NCBI RefSeq assembly: GCF_003258605.2
Contig: NZ_CP031264.1
Span: 3,100,001-3,164,000, forward strand
Length of the DNA stretch: 64,000 bases
DNA from: Peterkaempfera bronchialis
GTDB lineage: Bacteria; Actinomycetota; Actinomycetes; Streptomycetales; Streptomycetaceae
Reading direction: 5' to 3'
Both the position numbers and the translations under genes were made by a program. The notes under the pieces are model-generated. The model was not told where the DNA came from. It made no database searches and was given only the letters and a program-made list of their open reading frames with translations. Below are positions 33,598 to 42,145 of the stretch, piece after piece; within the stretch, counting starts at the first letter, position 1, and each line of letters opens with the position of its first letter.

Positions 33598-34158
33598 TCA
33601 GGCCGGGCCGCTCCAGTCCAGGGTGGGCGCCAGTACCCCCTCCAGGGTCAGCAGCCAGCGTTTGACCTCCACCCCGCCGTAGCCGCCGCCGTAGCCGCCC
33701 AGCCCGTCCGAGGCGACCACCCGGTGGCACGGCACGATCAGCGCGACCGGGTTGGACCCCATGATCTGGCCCACCTCGCGGGCCGCCGCCCACCGCTCCC
33801 CGGTCGGCACGGCGTCGTACACCCCGCTGCCCGCCGCCAGTTCCCCGTAGGTCACCGTGCGGCCGTAGCCGACGGCGCGGTGCAGCGCCTGGAGCACCGT
33901 GCGCTGCGGGCCCGAGGTGAGGCTCCAGTCGACCGGGAAGTCGAAGACCCGCCGCCGCCCCGCCAGATACTCGCCGACCTGGCGTGCCACCAGCGCGGTC
34001 CGCTGGGCATCGGCGGGCGGCGCCGTCGCCAGCCGGGCCGGTACCTCGTCCGGCGGCTGCGCCGAGAACGCCACCGCGGCGGCCCCGGCGGCGGTCACGG
34101 CCACGCTCACCCCGCCCAGCGGCTCCGGCGCTGCCACGCTCGCCCAGCTGACGGCCAT
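33598..34158 (-). CDS. ogt: Methylated-DNA-protein-cysteine methyltransferase
   Basis: The 186-residue protein has the alkyl-acceptor motif VPCHRVV, with Cys144 as acceptor, preceded by TVTYGELA and GQIMGSNPVALI, which form the DNA-binding and active-site elements. It repairs O6-alkylguanine by irreversible self-alkylation. The start at 34158 is chosen over 34311 because GGAGCGCGGGAG precedes it and the upstream part reads as Pro/Arg filler. Confidence 0.9.
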   Translation of the reverse strand: MAVSWASVAAPEPLGGVSVAVTAAGAAAVAFSAQPPDEVPARLATAPPADAQRTALVARQVGEYLAGRRRVFDFPVDWSLTSGPQRTVLQALHRAVGYGRTVTYGELAAGSGVYDAVPTGERWAAAREVGQIMGSNPVALIVPCHRVVASDGLGGYGGGYGGVEVKRWLLTLEGVLAPTLDWSGPA

Positions 34159-34298
34159 CTCCCGCGCTCCCCTTCCGTCGGCTCCGTCGGCCCGTACCGA
34201 ACCAGTGTCCCGCCCGCCGACGTCTGCCCGGGCGGCCGGGGAACGGTGAGGTCCGAAATCCGCCGGACCCGGGCGGCGGAACCTGCTGGAGTGGTGCC

Positions 34299-35135
34299 AT
34301 GACCAGCTCACTCCACGACAGTGCCGTGCTCCTCCGCTCCCTCCATGTCCCCGGTCGGCCGCTGATCCTGCCCAACGCCTGGGATGTGGCCACCGCCCGC
34401 CTGGCCGAGGACGCCGGGGCGTCCGCCATCGCCACCACCAGCGCCGGTGCCGCCTGGGCGCTGGGCGCCGCCGACGGCGACCGGCTGGACCGCGACCGCG
34501 CCCTGGACCTGGTCGCCCGGATCGCCGCCGCCGTCGAGGTACCCGTCACGGCCGACATCGAGAGCGGCTATGCCGACGAGCCGGACGGCGTCGGGGAGAC
34601 CGTACGTGGGGTGCTCGCCGCCGGGGCCGTGGGCATCAATCTGGAGGACGCCCGCTACGACGACGACGCACCGCTGCGGGCCCCGGCGAAGCAGGCCGAG
34701 CGGATCGCCGCCGCCCGCGCCGCCGCCGACGCGGCCGGAGTCCCGCTCTACCTCAACGCCCGGATCGACACCTATCTGCGGCAGGTCGGCGACCCCGCCA
34801 CCCGGCTGCGGGACACCCTGGACCGGGCCGCCGTCTATCTGGCGGCGGGCGCCGACGGGGTGTTCGTCCCCGGCGTCCTCGACCCGGAGGTCCTCTCCGC
34901 CCTGGTGGCCGGGGTGGACGCCCCGCTCAATGTGCTGGTCGGGCCGGGCGCCCCAGCCGTTCCCGCGCTGGCCGCCCTCGGCGTGGCCCGGGTCAGCGCC
35001 GGGTCCTCCATCGCGGTGGCCGCCTATGCGCTGGCCGCCCGCAGCGCCCGTGAACTCCTCACGGACGGCACCACCACCTCCCTCACCGGCGACCTCGGCT
35101 ACGCCGACCTCAACGCCCTGCTCGCCCGCCCCTGA
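34299..35135 (+). CDS. Isocitrate lyase / PEP-mutase family protein
   Basis: The 278-residue TIM-barrel enzyme shows LILPNAWDVATARLAEDAGASAIATTS, then PVTADIESGYAD (metal-binding region), VGINLEDARYDD and LYLNARIDTYL. This is the carboxyvinyl-carboxyphosphonate/PEP mutase superfamily, which cleaves or forms C-C or P-C bonds next to a carboxylate. The exact reaction is unknown. There is no phosphonate gene nearby. It is transcribed away from ogt, with 140 bases between starts. Confidence 0.85.
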   Translation: MTSSLHDSAVLLRSLHVPGRPLILPNAWDVATARLAEDAGASAIATTSAGAAWALGAADGDRLDRDRALDLVARIAAAVEVPVTADIESGYADEPDGVGETVRGVLAAGAVGINLEDARYDDDAPLRAPAKQAERIAAARAAADAAGVPLYLNARIDTYLRQVGDPATRLRDTLDRAAVYLAAGADGVFVPGVLDPEVLSALVAGVDAPLNVLVGPGAPAVPALAALGVARVSAGSSIAVAAYALAARSARELLTDGTTTSLTGDLGYADLNALLARP

Positions 35136-35305
35136 CCACTGCGGTCGGGCGGAGGGCCAGCGGCCCGGCCCTGGCGCCGCCGCCCACGCCGGGGCAGCCG
35201 TGCCACCCGTACGGGTGAACTCCCCGGGGCGGGGCCGTGCGGCTGCGGCGGACGGCCGACGGCCGCGCGGACAGGGCGGTCACGGGGTGCCACGATGGCC
35301 GCACT

Positions 35306-35956
35306 GTGACGACCTGGCCGCTGCCCCGTGCCGTGCGCGCCACCGTGTTCGGAGCCGTCTGCACGGCGCTGGCCGGGGCCGCGCACCTCGGCATGTCGCC
35401 GACGGCGGAACTGCCGGTGCGGGCGCTGCTGGTCGGCTTCGCGGGGACGGCCCTGCTGAGCGGGCTGTTGAGCGGGCTGCTGGGGAGGGTGCGGGGCGGC
35501 CACTGCGGGGGTCCGACGGCCGCCGGTGCCTGGACGGTCACCGTGCAGGCCGCGCTGCATCTGCTGCTGGAGCACGCCGGGTCGGCCCAGTCCACCGGCC
35601 CGGGGTGCGCGCACGCCATGGCGGATATGCCCGCCGCCTCCCCGCACGGCGGGCCGCCCGCCGAAATGGCCGCCGGGATGCCCGTCGGTATGCCCGTCGG
35701 TATGGCCGCCGCCCATCTGCTGGCGGCCGTCGGCTGCGCGCTAGTGATGCGGCGCGGTGAAGCGGCCCTGGGCCGCGTCTTCGAGGCCCTGTGCGCGCTG
35801 GCGTTCGCCCCGTTGCTGCTGCTGCGGTCGGTACGGCCCGCCACGGCGGGCCCGGTCCGCCGCCGGACACCCCGGCGGGCGCGCTCGCCCCGGCTGCTGC
35901 TGCTCTCGTACGCGCTGGTCACTCGCGGTCCGCCGCAGGCCGCCCGGCCGATCTGA
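35306..35956 (+). CDS. Membrane protein with Met/His-rich loop
   Basis: The 216-residue product has about five hydrophobic helices (TVFGAVCTALAGAAHLG; ALLVGFAGTALLSGLLSGLL; AAHLLAAVGCALVM; VFEALCALAFAPLLLL). A loop contains CAHAMADM, HGGPPAEM and the tandem MPVGMPVGM. Met/His loops of this kind can bind copper, and the next genes are CopA-related, so a role in copper sensing or transfer is a reasonable inference. The GTG at 35306 was chosen because coding signal begins there. Confidence 0.65.
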   Translation: MTTWPLPRAVRATVFGAVCTALAGAAHLGMSPTAELPVRALLVGFAGTALLSGLLSGLLGRVRGGHCGGPTAAGAWTVTVQAALHLLLEHAGSAQSTGPGCAHAMADMPAASPHGGPPAEMAAGMPVGMPVGMAAAHLLAAVGCALVMRRGEAALGRVFEALCALAFAPLLLLRSVRPATAGPVRRRTPRRARSPRLLLLSYALVTRGPPQAARPI

Positions 35957-36062
35957 CCCACTCGTCGCCCGCGCGGCGGGTGCTCCGCCCGGAGCACCCG
36001 CCGCGCCGGGCCCGCATGCCTGGCGACCGCGTACGCCCCACCGCACCTCCGGAGCCCCACCC

Positions 36063-36260
36063 ATGACCACGTTCCGCCCCCGTATCCGCCCGCGTCTCGG
36101 CCCCCGTCTGGGCCCGCTCGCCTTCGGCCTGCTGCTGGCGGTGCTCTTCATCTGCGCCTTCGCGGCGGGCCGCGCCGCCGCCCCGGCCGCGCCCGGCCTC
36201 CGCCCCTCCCCCGACGGCCCGCACGGCAGCGGCATGCCCGGAATGGGGGCGATGCGATGA
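36063..36260 (+). CDS. Small membrane protein coupled to CopA
   Basis: The 65-residue product has a basic N-terminus, one membrane helix (LAFGLLLAVLFICAFAAG) and a short exported tail ending HGSGMPGMGAMR. The His and Met residues suggest metal contact. Its TGA overlaps the copA ATG (36257) as ATGA, so the two are translated together. It may be a small partner of the pump. Confidence 0.7.
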   Translation: MTTFRPRIRPRLGPRLGPLAFGLLLAVLFICAFAAGRAAAPAAPGLRPSPDGPHGSGMPGMGAMR

Positions 36261-38602
36261 GCGACCTCACGGCCGAGGCCGGGTCGGTCGCCACCGGCCT
36301 GCTGGTCACCGATCTGGCGGTCGGCGGGATGACCTGCGCCGCCTGCGCCTCCCGGGTGGAGCGGCGGCTGGGCCGCCTGGAGGGCGTCACCGCCGGGGTC
36401 AATCTGGCCACCGGCCGGGCCAGGGTGGTGCATCCGGCGGGGGTGCCGGTGGCGGAGCTGCTGGCCGCCGTGGAGCGGGCCGGGTACACCGCCGAGCCCG
36501 TGGCCGCCGGGGCGCCCCCGACCGCGTCCGCGGACGGGCCCGACGGCGATGGCGACGGCGGGGCGGGCGAGTTGCGGCGGCTGTCGGTGCTCGCGGCGTT
36601 CGCGCTGCCGGTGATCGCGCTGTCGATGGTGCCCGCGCTGCAATTCCGGTACTGGCAGTGGGTCTGCTTCCTGCTGGCCGGGCCGGTGGTGTGCTGGGGC
36701 GCCGCCGGAATCCACCGGCGGGCGCTGCGCGGGCTGCGGCACTCCACCGCCACCATGGACACCCTGGTCAGCCTGGGGGTGCTGGCCTCATACGGCTGGT
36801 CGGCGTATGCGCTGCTGCTCGGCGGCGCGGGCCGGCCCGGGATGCGGATGCCGTTCTCGCTGACCGCCGGGGCCGCCGGCGGGGCGCACCTCTATCTGGA
36901 GGCGGCGGTCGGGGTGCCGCTCTTTGTGCTCTGCGGGCGCTTTCTGGAGGGGCGGGTGCGGCGACGCACCGGTTCGGCGCTGCGGGCGCTGGCCGGGCTG
37001 GCCGCCAAGGACGTCTGGGTGCGCGAGAACGGCGAGGAGCGCCGGATCCCCGTCGCCGAGCTGCTGCCGGGCCGGGAGTTCGTGGTGCGGCCGGGCGAGA
37101 AGGTGGCCACCGACGGGGTGGTCGTGGACGGCCGGTCGGCGCTGGACCTGAGCCTGCTCACCGGGGAGAGCACACCGGTGGAGGCCGGGCCCGGCGACCC
37201 GGTCGCGGGCGCCACCCTCAATGTCGGCGGCACGCTGGTGGTACGGGCCACGGCGGTGGGCGCGGACACCCGGCTGGCCCGGATCACGGCGCTGGTCACC
37301 GAGGCGCAGGCGGGCAAGGCCCGGGCGCAGCGGCTGGCCGACCGGGTGGCGGGGGTGCTGGTGCCGGGGGTGCTGGCGGTCGCGGTAGGTGTGCTGGGGT
37401 TCTGGCTGGGGGCGGGGGTCCGGCCGCAGGCGGCGGTCACGGCGGCGGTGGCGGTGCTGGTGGTGGCGTGCCCGTGTGCGCTGGGGCTGGCGACGCCCAC
37501 CGCGCTGCTGGCCGCCACCGGGCGCGGCGCCGAACTGGGCATCCTGGTACGCGGCCCGGAGGTGCTGGAGTCGCTGCGCCGGATCGACACGGTGGTGCTG
37601 GACAAGACCGGCACCCTGACCAGCGGCCGGATGCAGCTGGCGGAGACCACCGCCGCCCCCGGGCAGGACGCCGCACAGGTGCTGCGGCTGGCGGGCGCGG
37701 TGGAGCACCACTCCGAACATCCCGTCGGCCGCGCCCTGGCCGCCGCCGCCCGGCAGTCCACCGGCGGGGAGCTGCCGCCCGCCACCGGCTTCGCCGCGAC
37801 GCCCGGCCTCGGGGTGGCGGGCGAGGTCGAGGGGCGGCGGGTACGGGTGGTGCGGCCCGGGGAGGCGGGCGGTGCGCTGCCCGGGGTGCTGCGGGAGGCC
37901 CTGGCGCGGGCGGAGGCGGACGGCCGTACGGCGGTGCTGGCGGAGCTGGACGGCCGCCCGGCGGCGGTCTTCGCGGTCGGCGACACCCTGCGGCCGGGCA
38001 GCTACCGCGCCGTGCACCGGCTGCGCGGCCTGGGGCTGGAGACGGTGCTGCTCACCGGCGACCGGCAGGGGGCGGCCCGCGCGGTCGCCGAGCAGCTGGG
38101 CATCAGCGAGGTCCACTCCGGCGCCTCACCCGAGCGCAAGGCCGAGCTGGTGGCCGAGTTGCGGGCGGCGGGCCGCCGTACCGCCGTGGTCGGCGATGGG
38201 GTGAATGACGCGGTCGCGCTGGCCGCCGCCGATCTGGGCATCGCGATGGGGTCCGGCACCGACGCGGCGATCGGCGCGGCCGGGTTGACCCTGGTGCGCA
38301 GCGACCCCGAGGCCGTGGTGGACGCCGTACTGCTGGCCCGGCGCACCCTGGGCACCGTACGGGCCAACCTGGCCTGGGCGTTCGGCTACAATGCGGTGCT
38401 CGTCCCACCGGCCGCGCTGGGGCTGCTCAACCCGATGCTCGCCGCCGCCGCGATGTCGGCCAGCTCGGTGCTGGTGGTCGGCAACAGCCTGCGGCTGCGG
38501 GCCTGGCGTCCGCCGGGGCGGGGGCCGGGGCGCGGGCGCGGTGCGGGGCGCGGGCGCGGGCGCGGTGCGGGTCAGCAGGGGGCGGCGTCGACCACGGCGT
38601 AG
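36257..38602 (+). CDS. copA: Copper-translocating P-type ATPase
   Basis: The 781-residue P1B ATPase has one N-terminal heavy-metal domain (GMTCAACAS, Cys27 and Cys30), TGES (302-305), the membrane metal motif CPC (405-407), the phosphorylation site DKTGT (449-453), the His-Pro nucleotide signature EHHSEHP (483-489) and GDGVND (646-651). CPC with Asn/Tyr in the late helix (GYNAVLVP) fits monovalent copper or silver export. The last 40 or so residues are a low-complexity Gly/Arg tail from a GCGCGGG-type repeat. The 3' end overlaps the convergent HMA-like gene by 31 bases. Confidence 0.93.
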   Translation: MSDLTAEAGSVATGLLVTDLAVGGMTCAACASRVERRLGRLEGVTAGVNLATGRARVVHPAGVPVAELLAAVERAGYTAEPVAAGAPPTASADGPDGDGDGGAGELRRLSVLAAFALPVIALSMVPALQFRYWQWVCFLLAGPVVCWGAAGIHRRALRGLRHSTATMDTLVSLGVLASYGWSAYALLLGGAGRPGMRMPFSLTAGAAGGAHLYLEAAVGVPLFVLCGRFLEGRVRRRTGSALRALAGLAAKDVWVRENGEERRIPVAELLPGREFVVRPGEKVATDGVVVDGRSALDLSLLTGESTPVEAGPGDPVAGATLNVGGTLVVRATAVGADTRLARITALVTEAQAGKARAQRLADRVAGVLVPGVLAVAVGVLGFWLGAGVRPQAAVTAAVAVLVVACPCALGLATPTALLAATGRGAELGILVRGPEVLESLRRIDTVVLDKTGTLTSGRMQLAETTAAPGQDAAQVLRLAGAVEHHSEHPVGRALAAAARQSTGGELPPATGFAATPGLGVAGEVEGRRVRVVRPGEAGGALPGVLREALARAEADGRTAVLAELDGRPAAVFAVGDTLRPGSYRAVHRLRGLGLETVLLTGDRQGAARAVAEQLGISEVHSGASPERKAELVAELRAAGRRTAVVGDGVNDAVALAAADLGIAMGSGTDAAIGAAGLTLVRSDPEAVVDAVLLARRTLGTVRANLAWAFGYNAVLVPPAALGLLNPMLAAAAMSASSVLVVGNSLRLRAWRPPGRGPGRGRGAGRGRGRGAGQQGAASTTA

Positions 38603-38787
38603 CCCGCCTCGGCGAGGGCCGCGCGGATCTGCTGCCCCTCGACGTCGCTCCCTCGGACGGTGACCGTGCGGGCTCCCGGGTCGACGGTGACCTCATGCAC
38701 CCCGTCCACCCGGGCGAGGGACCGGCGGATGCCGCCGGCCCCGCCCGCCCGGTCGCCGCCCTGCACGGTGTAGCGGATCTCGTCCAT
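38572..38787 (-). CDS. HMA-like protein lacking the metal-binding cysteines
   Basis: The 71-residue protein has the strand-helix pattern of heavy-metal-associated chaperones (CopZ): IRYTVQGG, then IRRSLARVDGVHEVTVDPGARTVTVRGSDV and IRAALAEAGYAVVDAAPC. Where CopZ has GMTCxxC, this reads GGDRAGGAGG, so neither metal Cys is present; the only Cys is the last residue. It may be a decayed chaperone, or a fold reused for protein contact with CopA. It overlaps the end of copA on the opposite strand. Confidence 0.75.
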   Translation of the reverse strand: MDEIRYTVQGGDRAGGAGGIRRSLARVDGVHEVTVDPGARTVTVRGSDVEGQQIRAALAEAGYAVVDAAPC

Positions 38788-38977
38788 GGTGTCGGCCTCC
38801 CGGTCGTGCAGCAGCGCTGCTCACCAGCAGTACGTGCGGGCGGCCCCGGGGGTTCGGTCGGCGGCCGTCACCTACCCGGACGGCCCAGCGCCGCCCGCCG
38901 TCGGGGGCAAGGCTGCCGAGCTGCGCGGGTGGTCCGACCGCAGGGAAGGCGCCCGTCTCGGCTGGGAGGATGAGCCC

Positions 38978-39331
38978 ATGCATCTGGTCCCTGCGGAACG
39001 CGCCGCCCACCGCACCATCGACGGACACCGGGTGTGCGAGGCGATCGAGGCGATCGGCGACCCGGGCGAGGTACGGGCCTGGGCCGACCGGTTCGCGCTG
39101 CTGGCCGATCCGGGGCGGCTGGCCCTGCTGCTGGCGCTGCACCGCGTCGGGCCCGTCGCCGTCTCCGACCTGGCCGTGGCCACCGGGATGAAGGACACCG
39201 CCGTCTCCCAGGCGCTGCGGCTGCTGCGGGCGGCGGGGGTGGCCGCCGGTGAGAAGGACGGCCGGGTGGTGCGCTACCGGCTGGTCGACCCGCAGGTGGC
39301 CGCGCTGCTGGAGCATGCCGCCCGGGGGTGA
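38978..39331 (+). CDS. ArsR-family transcriptional regulator
   Basis: The 117-residue protein has the ArsR winged helix: RFALLADPGRLALLLALHRVGPVAVSDLAVATGMKDTAVSQALRLL, then KDGRVVRYRLVD. Candidate metal residues are His16 and Cys20 (GHRVCEAI), His27-type contacts being absent, so this fits NmtR/CmtR/KmtR-like sensors better than ArsR itself. GGGAGGA precedes the ATG. It sits between the copper pump genes and sodF and may control either, or the HMA-like gene. Confidence 0.85.
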   Translation: MHLVPAERAAHRTIDGHRVCEAIEAIGDPGEVRAWADRFALLADPGRLALLLALHRVGPVAVSDLAVATGMKDTAVSQALRLLRAAGVAAGEKDGRVVRYRLVDPQVAALLEHAARG

Positions 39332-39490
39332 CGCCCGGGGTTCATGGGAGGCGGGGCCGGCCAGGGGCCCGGCGGGCGCCGGGTGGGAAGACGATCACCT
39401 GTCGGAAGGCCCGCGCCCGGAGCAGGGAGCGGTCACCCGAAAGCTGACGGGCCGACCCCGCCTGTCCTCATGCTGATGCAGAGAAGTGGT

Positions 39491-39511
39491 TATTGCAAGT
39501 AAGTCGCAATA
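39491..39511. promoter_or_regulatory. Nur/Fur-family box before sodF
   Basis: TATTGC (39491-39496) and GCAATA (39506-39511) form a perfect inverted repeat with a 9-base centre, 46 bases before the sodF start. In Streptomyces coelicolor the nickel sensor Nur represses sodF through a TTGC-type palindrome. The same logic, with sodF off when nickel is available, is likely here. Confidence 0.75.
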
Positions 39512-39557
39512 GGGTTGGTCCCGGCTCGACCACGATCAACGAGAGGGGCTGTGCCTG

Positions 39558-40166
39558 ATGGGCACGTACTCGCTTCCCGACCTGCCCTACGACTACGCCG
39601 CGCTGGAGCCGGCGATCACCGGGCAGATCCTGGAGCTGCACCACGCCAAGCACCACGCCGCCTACGTCAAGGGCGCCAACGACACCCTGGAGCAGATCGC
39701 CGAGGCCCGGGACAAGGACCAGCTCACCCCCACCGGGCTGGTGGGCCTGGAGAAGACCTACGCCTTCAACCTCTCCGGCCACGTCCTGCACTCCATCTTC
39801 TGGGAGAACCTCTCCCCGGACGGCGGGGACCGCCCCGACGGCGCACTCGCCGACGCCATCGACGAGCACCTGGGCGGCTTCGAGGCGTTCAAGAAGCAGC
39901 TCAGCGTCGCCACCGCCTCCGTGCAGGGCTCCGGCTGGGGCGTCCTGGCCTGGGAGCCGCTGGGCAAGCGGCTGATCGTGGAGCAGGTCTACGACCACCA
40001 CGGCAACGTCGGCCAGGGCACCACCCCGCTGCTGGTCTTCGACGCCTGGGAGCACGCCTACTACCTCCAGTACAAGAACGTCCGCCCCGACTACGTCAGC
40101 AAGCTCTGGGACCTCGTCAACTGGAATGACGTCAAGGCCCGCTTCGCCGCCGCCACCGGCGCCTGA
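39558..40166 (+). CDS. sodF: Iron superoxide dismutase
   Basis: The 202-residue protein is a Fe/Mn [30 protein letters not shown] (ligand His28), [14 protein letters not shown] (His78), and [17 protein letters not shown] (Asp162, His166). It dismutes superoxide to oxygen and peroxide in the cytoplasm. The ATG at 39558 has GAGAGGGG upstream. The upstream palindrome indicates nickel- or metal-responsive control. The nickel-type SodN is not in the window. Confidence 0.95.
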   Translation: MGTYSLPDLPYDYAALEPAITGQILELHHAKHHAAYVKGANDTLEQIAEARDKDQLTPTGLVGLEKTYAFNLSGHVLHSIFWENLSPDGGDRPDGALADAIDEHLGGFEAFKKQLSVATASVQGSGWGVLAWEPLGKRLIVEQVYDHHGNVGQGTTPLLVFDAWEHAYYLQYKNVRPDYVSKLWDLVNWNDVKARFAAATGA

Positions 40167-40182
40167 GCGCCTGAGTGCCTCC

Positions 40183-40220
40183 GCGCGGCCCGGGTGCACC
40201 GAGCCGGTCCCGGGCCGCGC
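40183..40220. terminator. Perfect 12-bp hairpin between sodF and copCD
   Basis: GCGCGGCCCGGG (40183-40194) and CCCGGGCCGCGC (40209-40220) flank a 14-base loop between convergent genes, so this is a probable bidirectional terminator. Confidence 0.7.
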
Positions 40221-40223
40221 CAC

Positions 40224-42053
40224 TCACCGGTACGGGGGGATGTCCACCTCGGCGGTCACCGTGTCCTCGTCGATGTCGGAGGTCCGCACCACCGCCGTCA
40301 CGGTCCAGCGGCCCGCCATCGGCACCCGCAGGTCGTCGGCCTGCCATGCGGCGCCACGGCGCTGGAGCCGCACCTCCAGCGGCCCCACCCCCCGCTCGGG
40401 CAGCGCCATCCGGATCCGCAGCTCGGGCACCACCGCGATGGCCCCGCCACGGGTGAGCACCACCGCCTGTACGGAGTTGTCGCCGACCCGGCCCGGGTCC
40501 ATCACCACGGAGACGCTGCCCCGGCCGCGACCGCCGGCCGCCCCGGTGTCAAAGGGCAGCTCCAGGTAGACGGTGGGCGCCGGAACAGCCACCGCCACCG
40601 TGCCGAACTCCTCCTGTGTACGGCCAGGCTCCGTGGTCGTCAGCAGCGCGGTGAGCGCCAGCACCACGGCGCCGATCCCCACCTCGGCCGCCACCGACCG
40701 CCGCAGCCGCCGCCGCTCCGGGCCCTCCTCCCGCTGTGCCCCGGCCACCGGTACCGCAGGCCCGTCCACCGGCGCCGAGGCCGCCCGCAGCCGCGCCGTC
40801 CAGCGCCGCGAGTACCCGGCGGCGGCCAGCAGCACCGCCACCCCGCCCAGCTTGGCCAGCAGCAGCCGGCCGTACCCGGTGCCGCCCAGGGCGTGCCATG
40901 ACCCCACCTGCCGCCAGGACTGGTACGCCCCCGTCAGCGCCAGCACCACGACCGCGCCCTGCGCCAGCCGCGAGAAGCGGGCCGCCGCCGACGCCAGCTC
41001 CGGCAGCGGGTCCGCCACCCGGTACAGGGTGACCAGCAGCGCCGCCAGCCCGCCCAGCCAGACCGCCATCGCCAGCAGGTGCAGCAGATCCAGCGGCACG
41101 GCCAGCGGGACCTGGAGACCCGCCGAGGCATGCTCGGCCGCCGCCCAGGTGGCCGCCGTGCCGCAGGCCGCCGCCCCCGGCAGCAGACTCCCGGACCAGC
41201 CCCTCCGGCTCGTCCGCGTACCGACCCGCCGGGCCGCCGCCCGCCGCAGCGCCACGCCCAGCAGCACCACCAGTACCAGCCGCAGCAGCAGCGCCACGGC
41301 GGGCCGCCCACCCGCCGTCTCCCGCACCGAGGCCAGGTCGAACACCGCGCCCAGGCCGCCCCCCGACTCGTACGGGGCGCGCAGCACCAGCAGCGCGGCC
41401 GTCGCGGAGAGCAGCATCAGCCACCCGGCCAGCACCAGCCGTCTCAGCGGCCCCGGCACCGCCGCCCTCCGGCACCACCCCGCGAAGGCCGCACCCCCGA
41501 CCAGCAGGCAGAACCCCGTGTACGCCAGATACCGGCCGAGGTCGTAGAGGACACCCACCGCCCCGCCGCCCGCGTCCTCGACCGGGACCGCCGGGGCGCC
41601 CGAGGACGCGCGGCCGAAGGAGAAGGTGAAACCACCCGAGACGGGGTGGCTGTCGGCGGAGACCACCCGCCAGGAGACGACATAGGTGCCCTCGGCCAGG
41701 GGGCCGGGCAGCGCCACCCGGGCGGTGCGGCCGTCGCCGCCCGCATGCCCGGGCCGCCGGTCGTCCACCCGCAGCCCGTCCGGGCCCAGCACCCGCACCG
41801 CCTCCGAGGGCACCGACACATCCTCGCTGAAGCTGAGGACGACCTCCTTGGGGGCGGACGCGGTGACCGCGTCCTGCGCCGGGGAGGTGGACACCAGGGC
41901 GGCGTGCGCGGCGGCCCGCCCCGCGCCGACCAGCAGCAGGGCGGGCACCGTGCACAGCAGCACCAGTACGGCCGCGAACGCCCGCGACAGCCGCAACCGC
42001 AACCGCAACCGCAACCGGAGCCGGAGCCGGAGCCGGAGTCCGCCGACCGCCAT
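40224..42053 (-). CDS. CopC-CopD fusion, copper resistance/uptake protein
   Basis: The 609-residue protein has an odd N-terminus of eight Leu-Arg pairs, then a signal helix (AFAAVLVLLCTVPALLLVG). A CopC domain follows (AHAALVSTSPAQDA with the Cu-binding N-terminal His, VLSFSEDVS, SADSHPVSGGFTF), then about eight membrane helices of the CopD type (YLAYTGFCLLVGGAAFAG; LHLLAMAVWLGGLAALL; SRLAQGAVVVLALTGAYQSW). The last 140 or so residues form an extracytoplasmic beta domain. CopC-CopD fusions bind and move copper across the membrane. It belongs with the copA region functionally. Confidence 0.87.
   Translation of the reverse strand: MAVGGLRLRLRLRLRLRLRLRLSRAFAAVLVLLCTVPALLLVGAGRAAAHAALVSTSPAQDAVTASAPKEVVLSFSEDVSVPSEAVRVLGPDGLRVDDRRPGHAGGDGRTARVALPGPLAEGTYVVSWRVVSADSHPVSGGFTFSFGRASSGAPAVPVEDAGGGAVGVLYDLGRYLAYTGFCLLVGGAAFAGWCRRAAVPGPLRRLVLAGWLMLLSATAALLVLRAPYESGGGLGAVFDLASVRETAGGRPAVALLLRLVLVVLLGVALRRAAARRVGTRTSRRGWSGSLLPGAAACGTAATWAAAEHASAGLQVPLAVPLDLLHLLAMAVWLGGLAALLVTLYRVADPLPELASAAARFSRLAQGAVVVLALTGAYQSWRQVGSWHALGGTGYGRLLLAKLGGVAVLLAAAGYSRRWTARLRAASAPVDGPAVPVAGAQREEGPERRRLRRSVAAEVGIGAVVLALTALLTTTEPGRTQEEFGTVAVAVPAPTVYLELPFDTGAAGGRGRGSVSVVMDPGRVGDNSVQAVVLTRGGAIAVVPELRIRMALPERGVGPLEVRLQRRGAAWQADDLRVPMAGRWTVTAVVRTSDIDEDTVTAEVDIPPYR
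41991..42038. repeat. Hexanucleotide microsatellite inside copCD
   Basis: CCGCAA is repeated four times (41991-42014) and CCGGAG four times (42015-42038). On the coding (minus) strand both encode Leu-Arg, giving (LR)8 just before the signal helix. Unit gain or loss would keep the reading frame and change the charge of the n-region. Confidence 0.9.
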
Positions 42054-42145
42054 GGACCACTCCCCGGAACCGAGGGGCCGCCCGTCGGCCCCCCTCGGCA
42101 GCGGCTACGCACACCGGCCGCGCCCGGTTCAGCCGTGCGCCTCGG

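Noticed and set aside
38519-38575. GC-rich repeat in the copA tail as a separate element
   Set aside because: It lies within the coding frame and gives a low-complexity Gly/Arg tail; it is described with copA.
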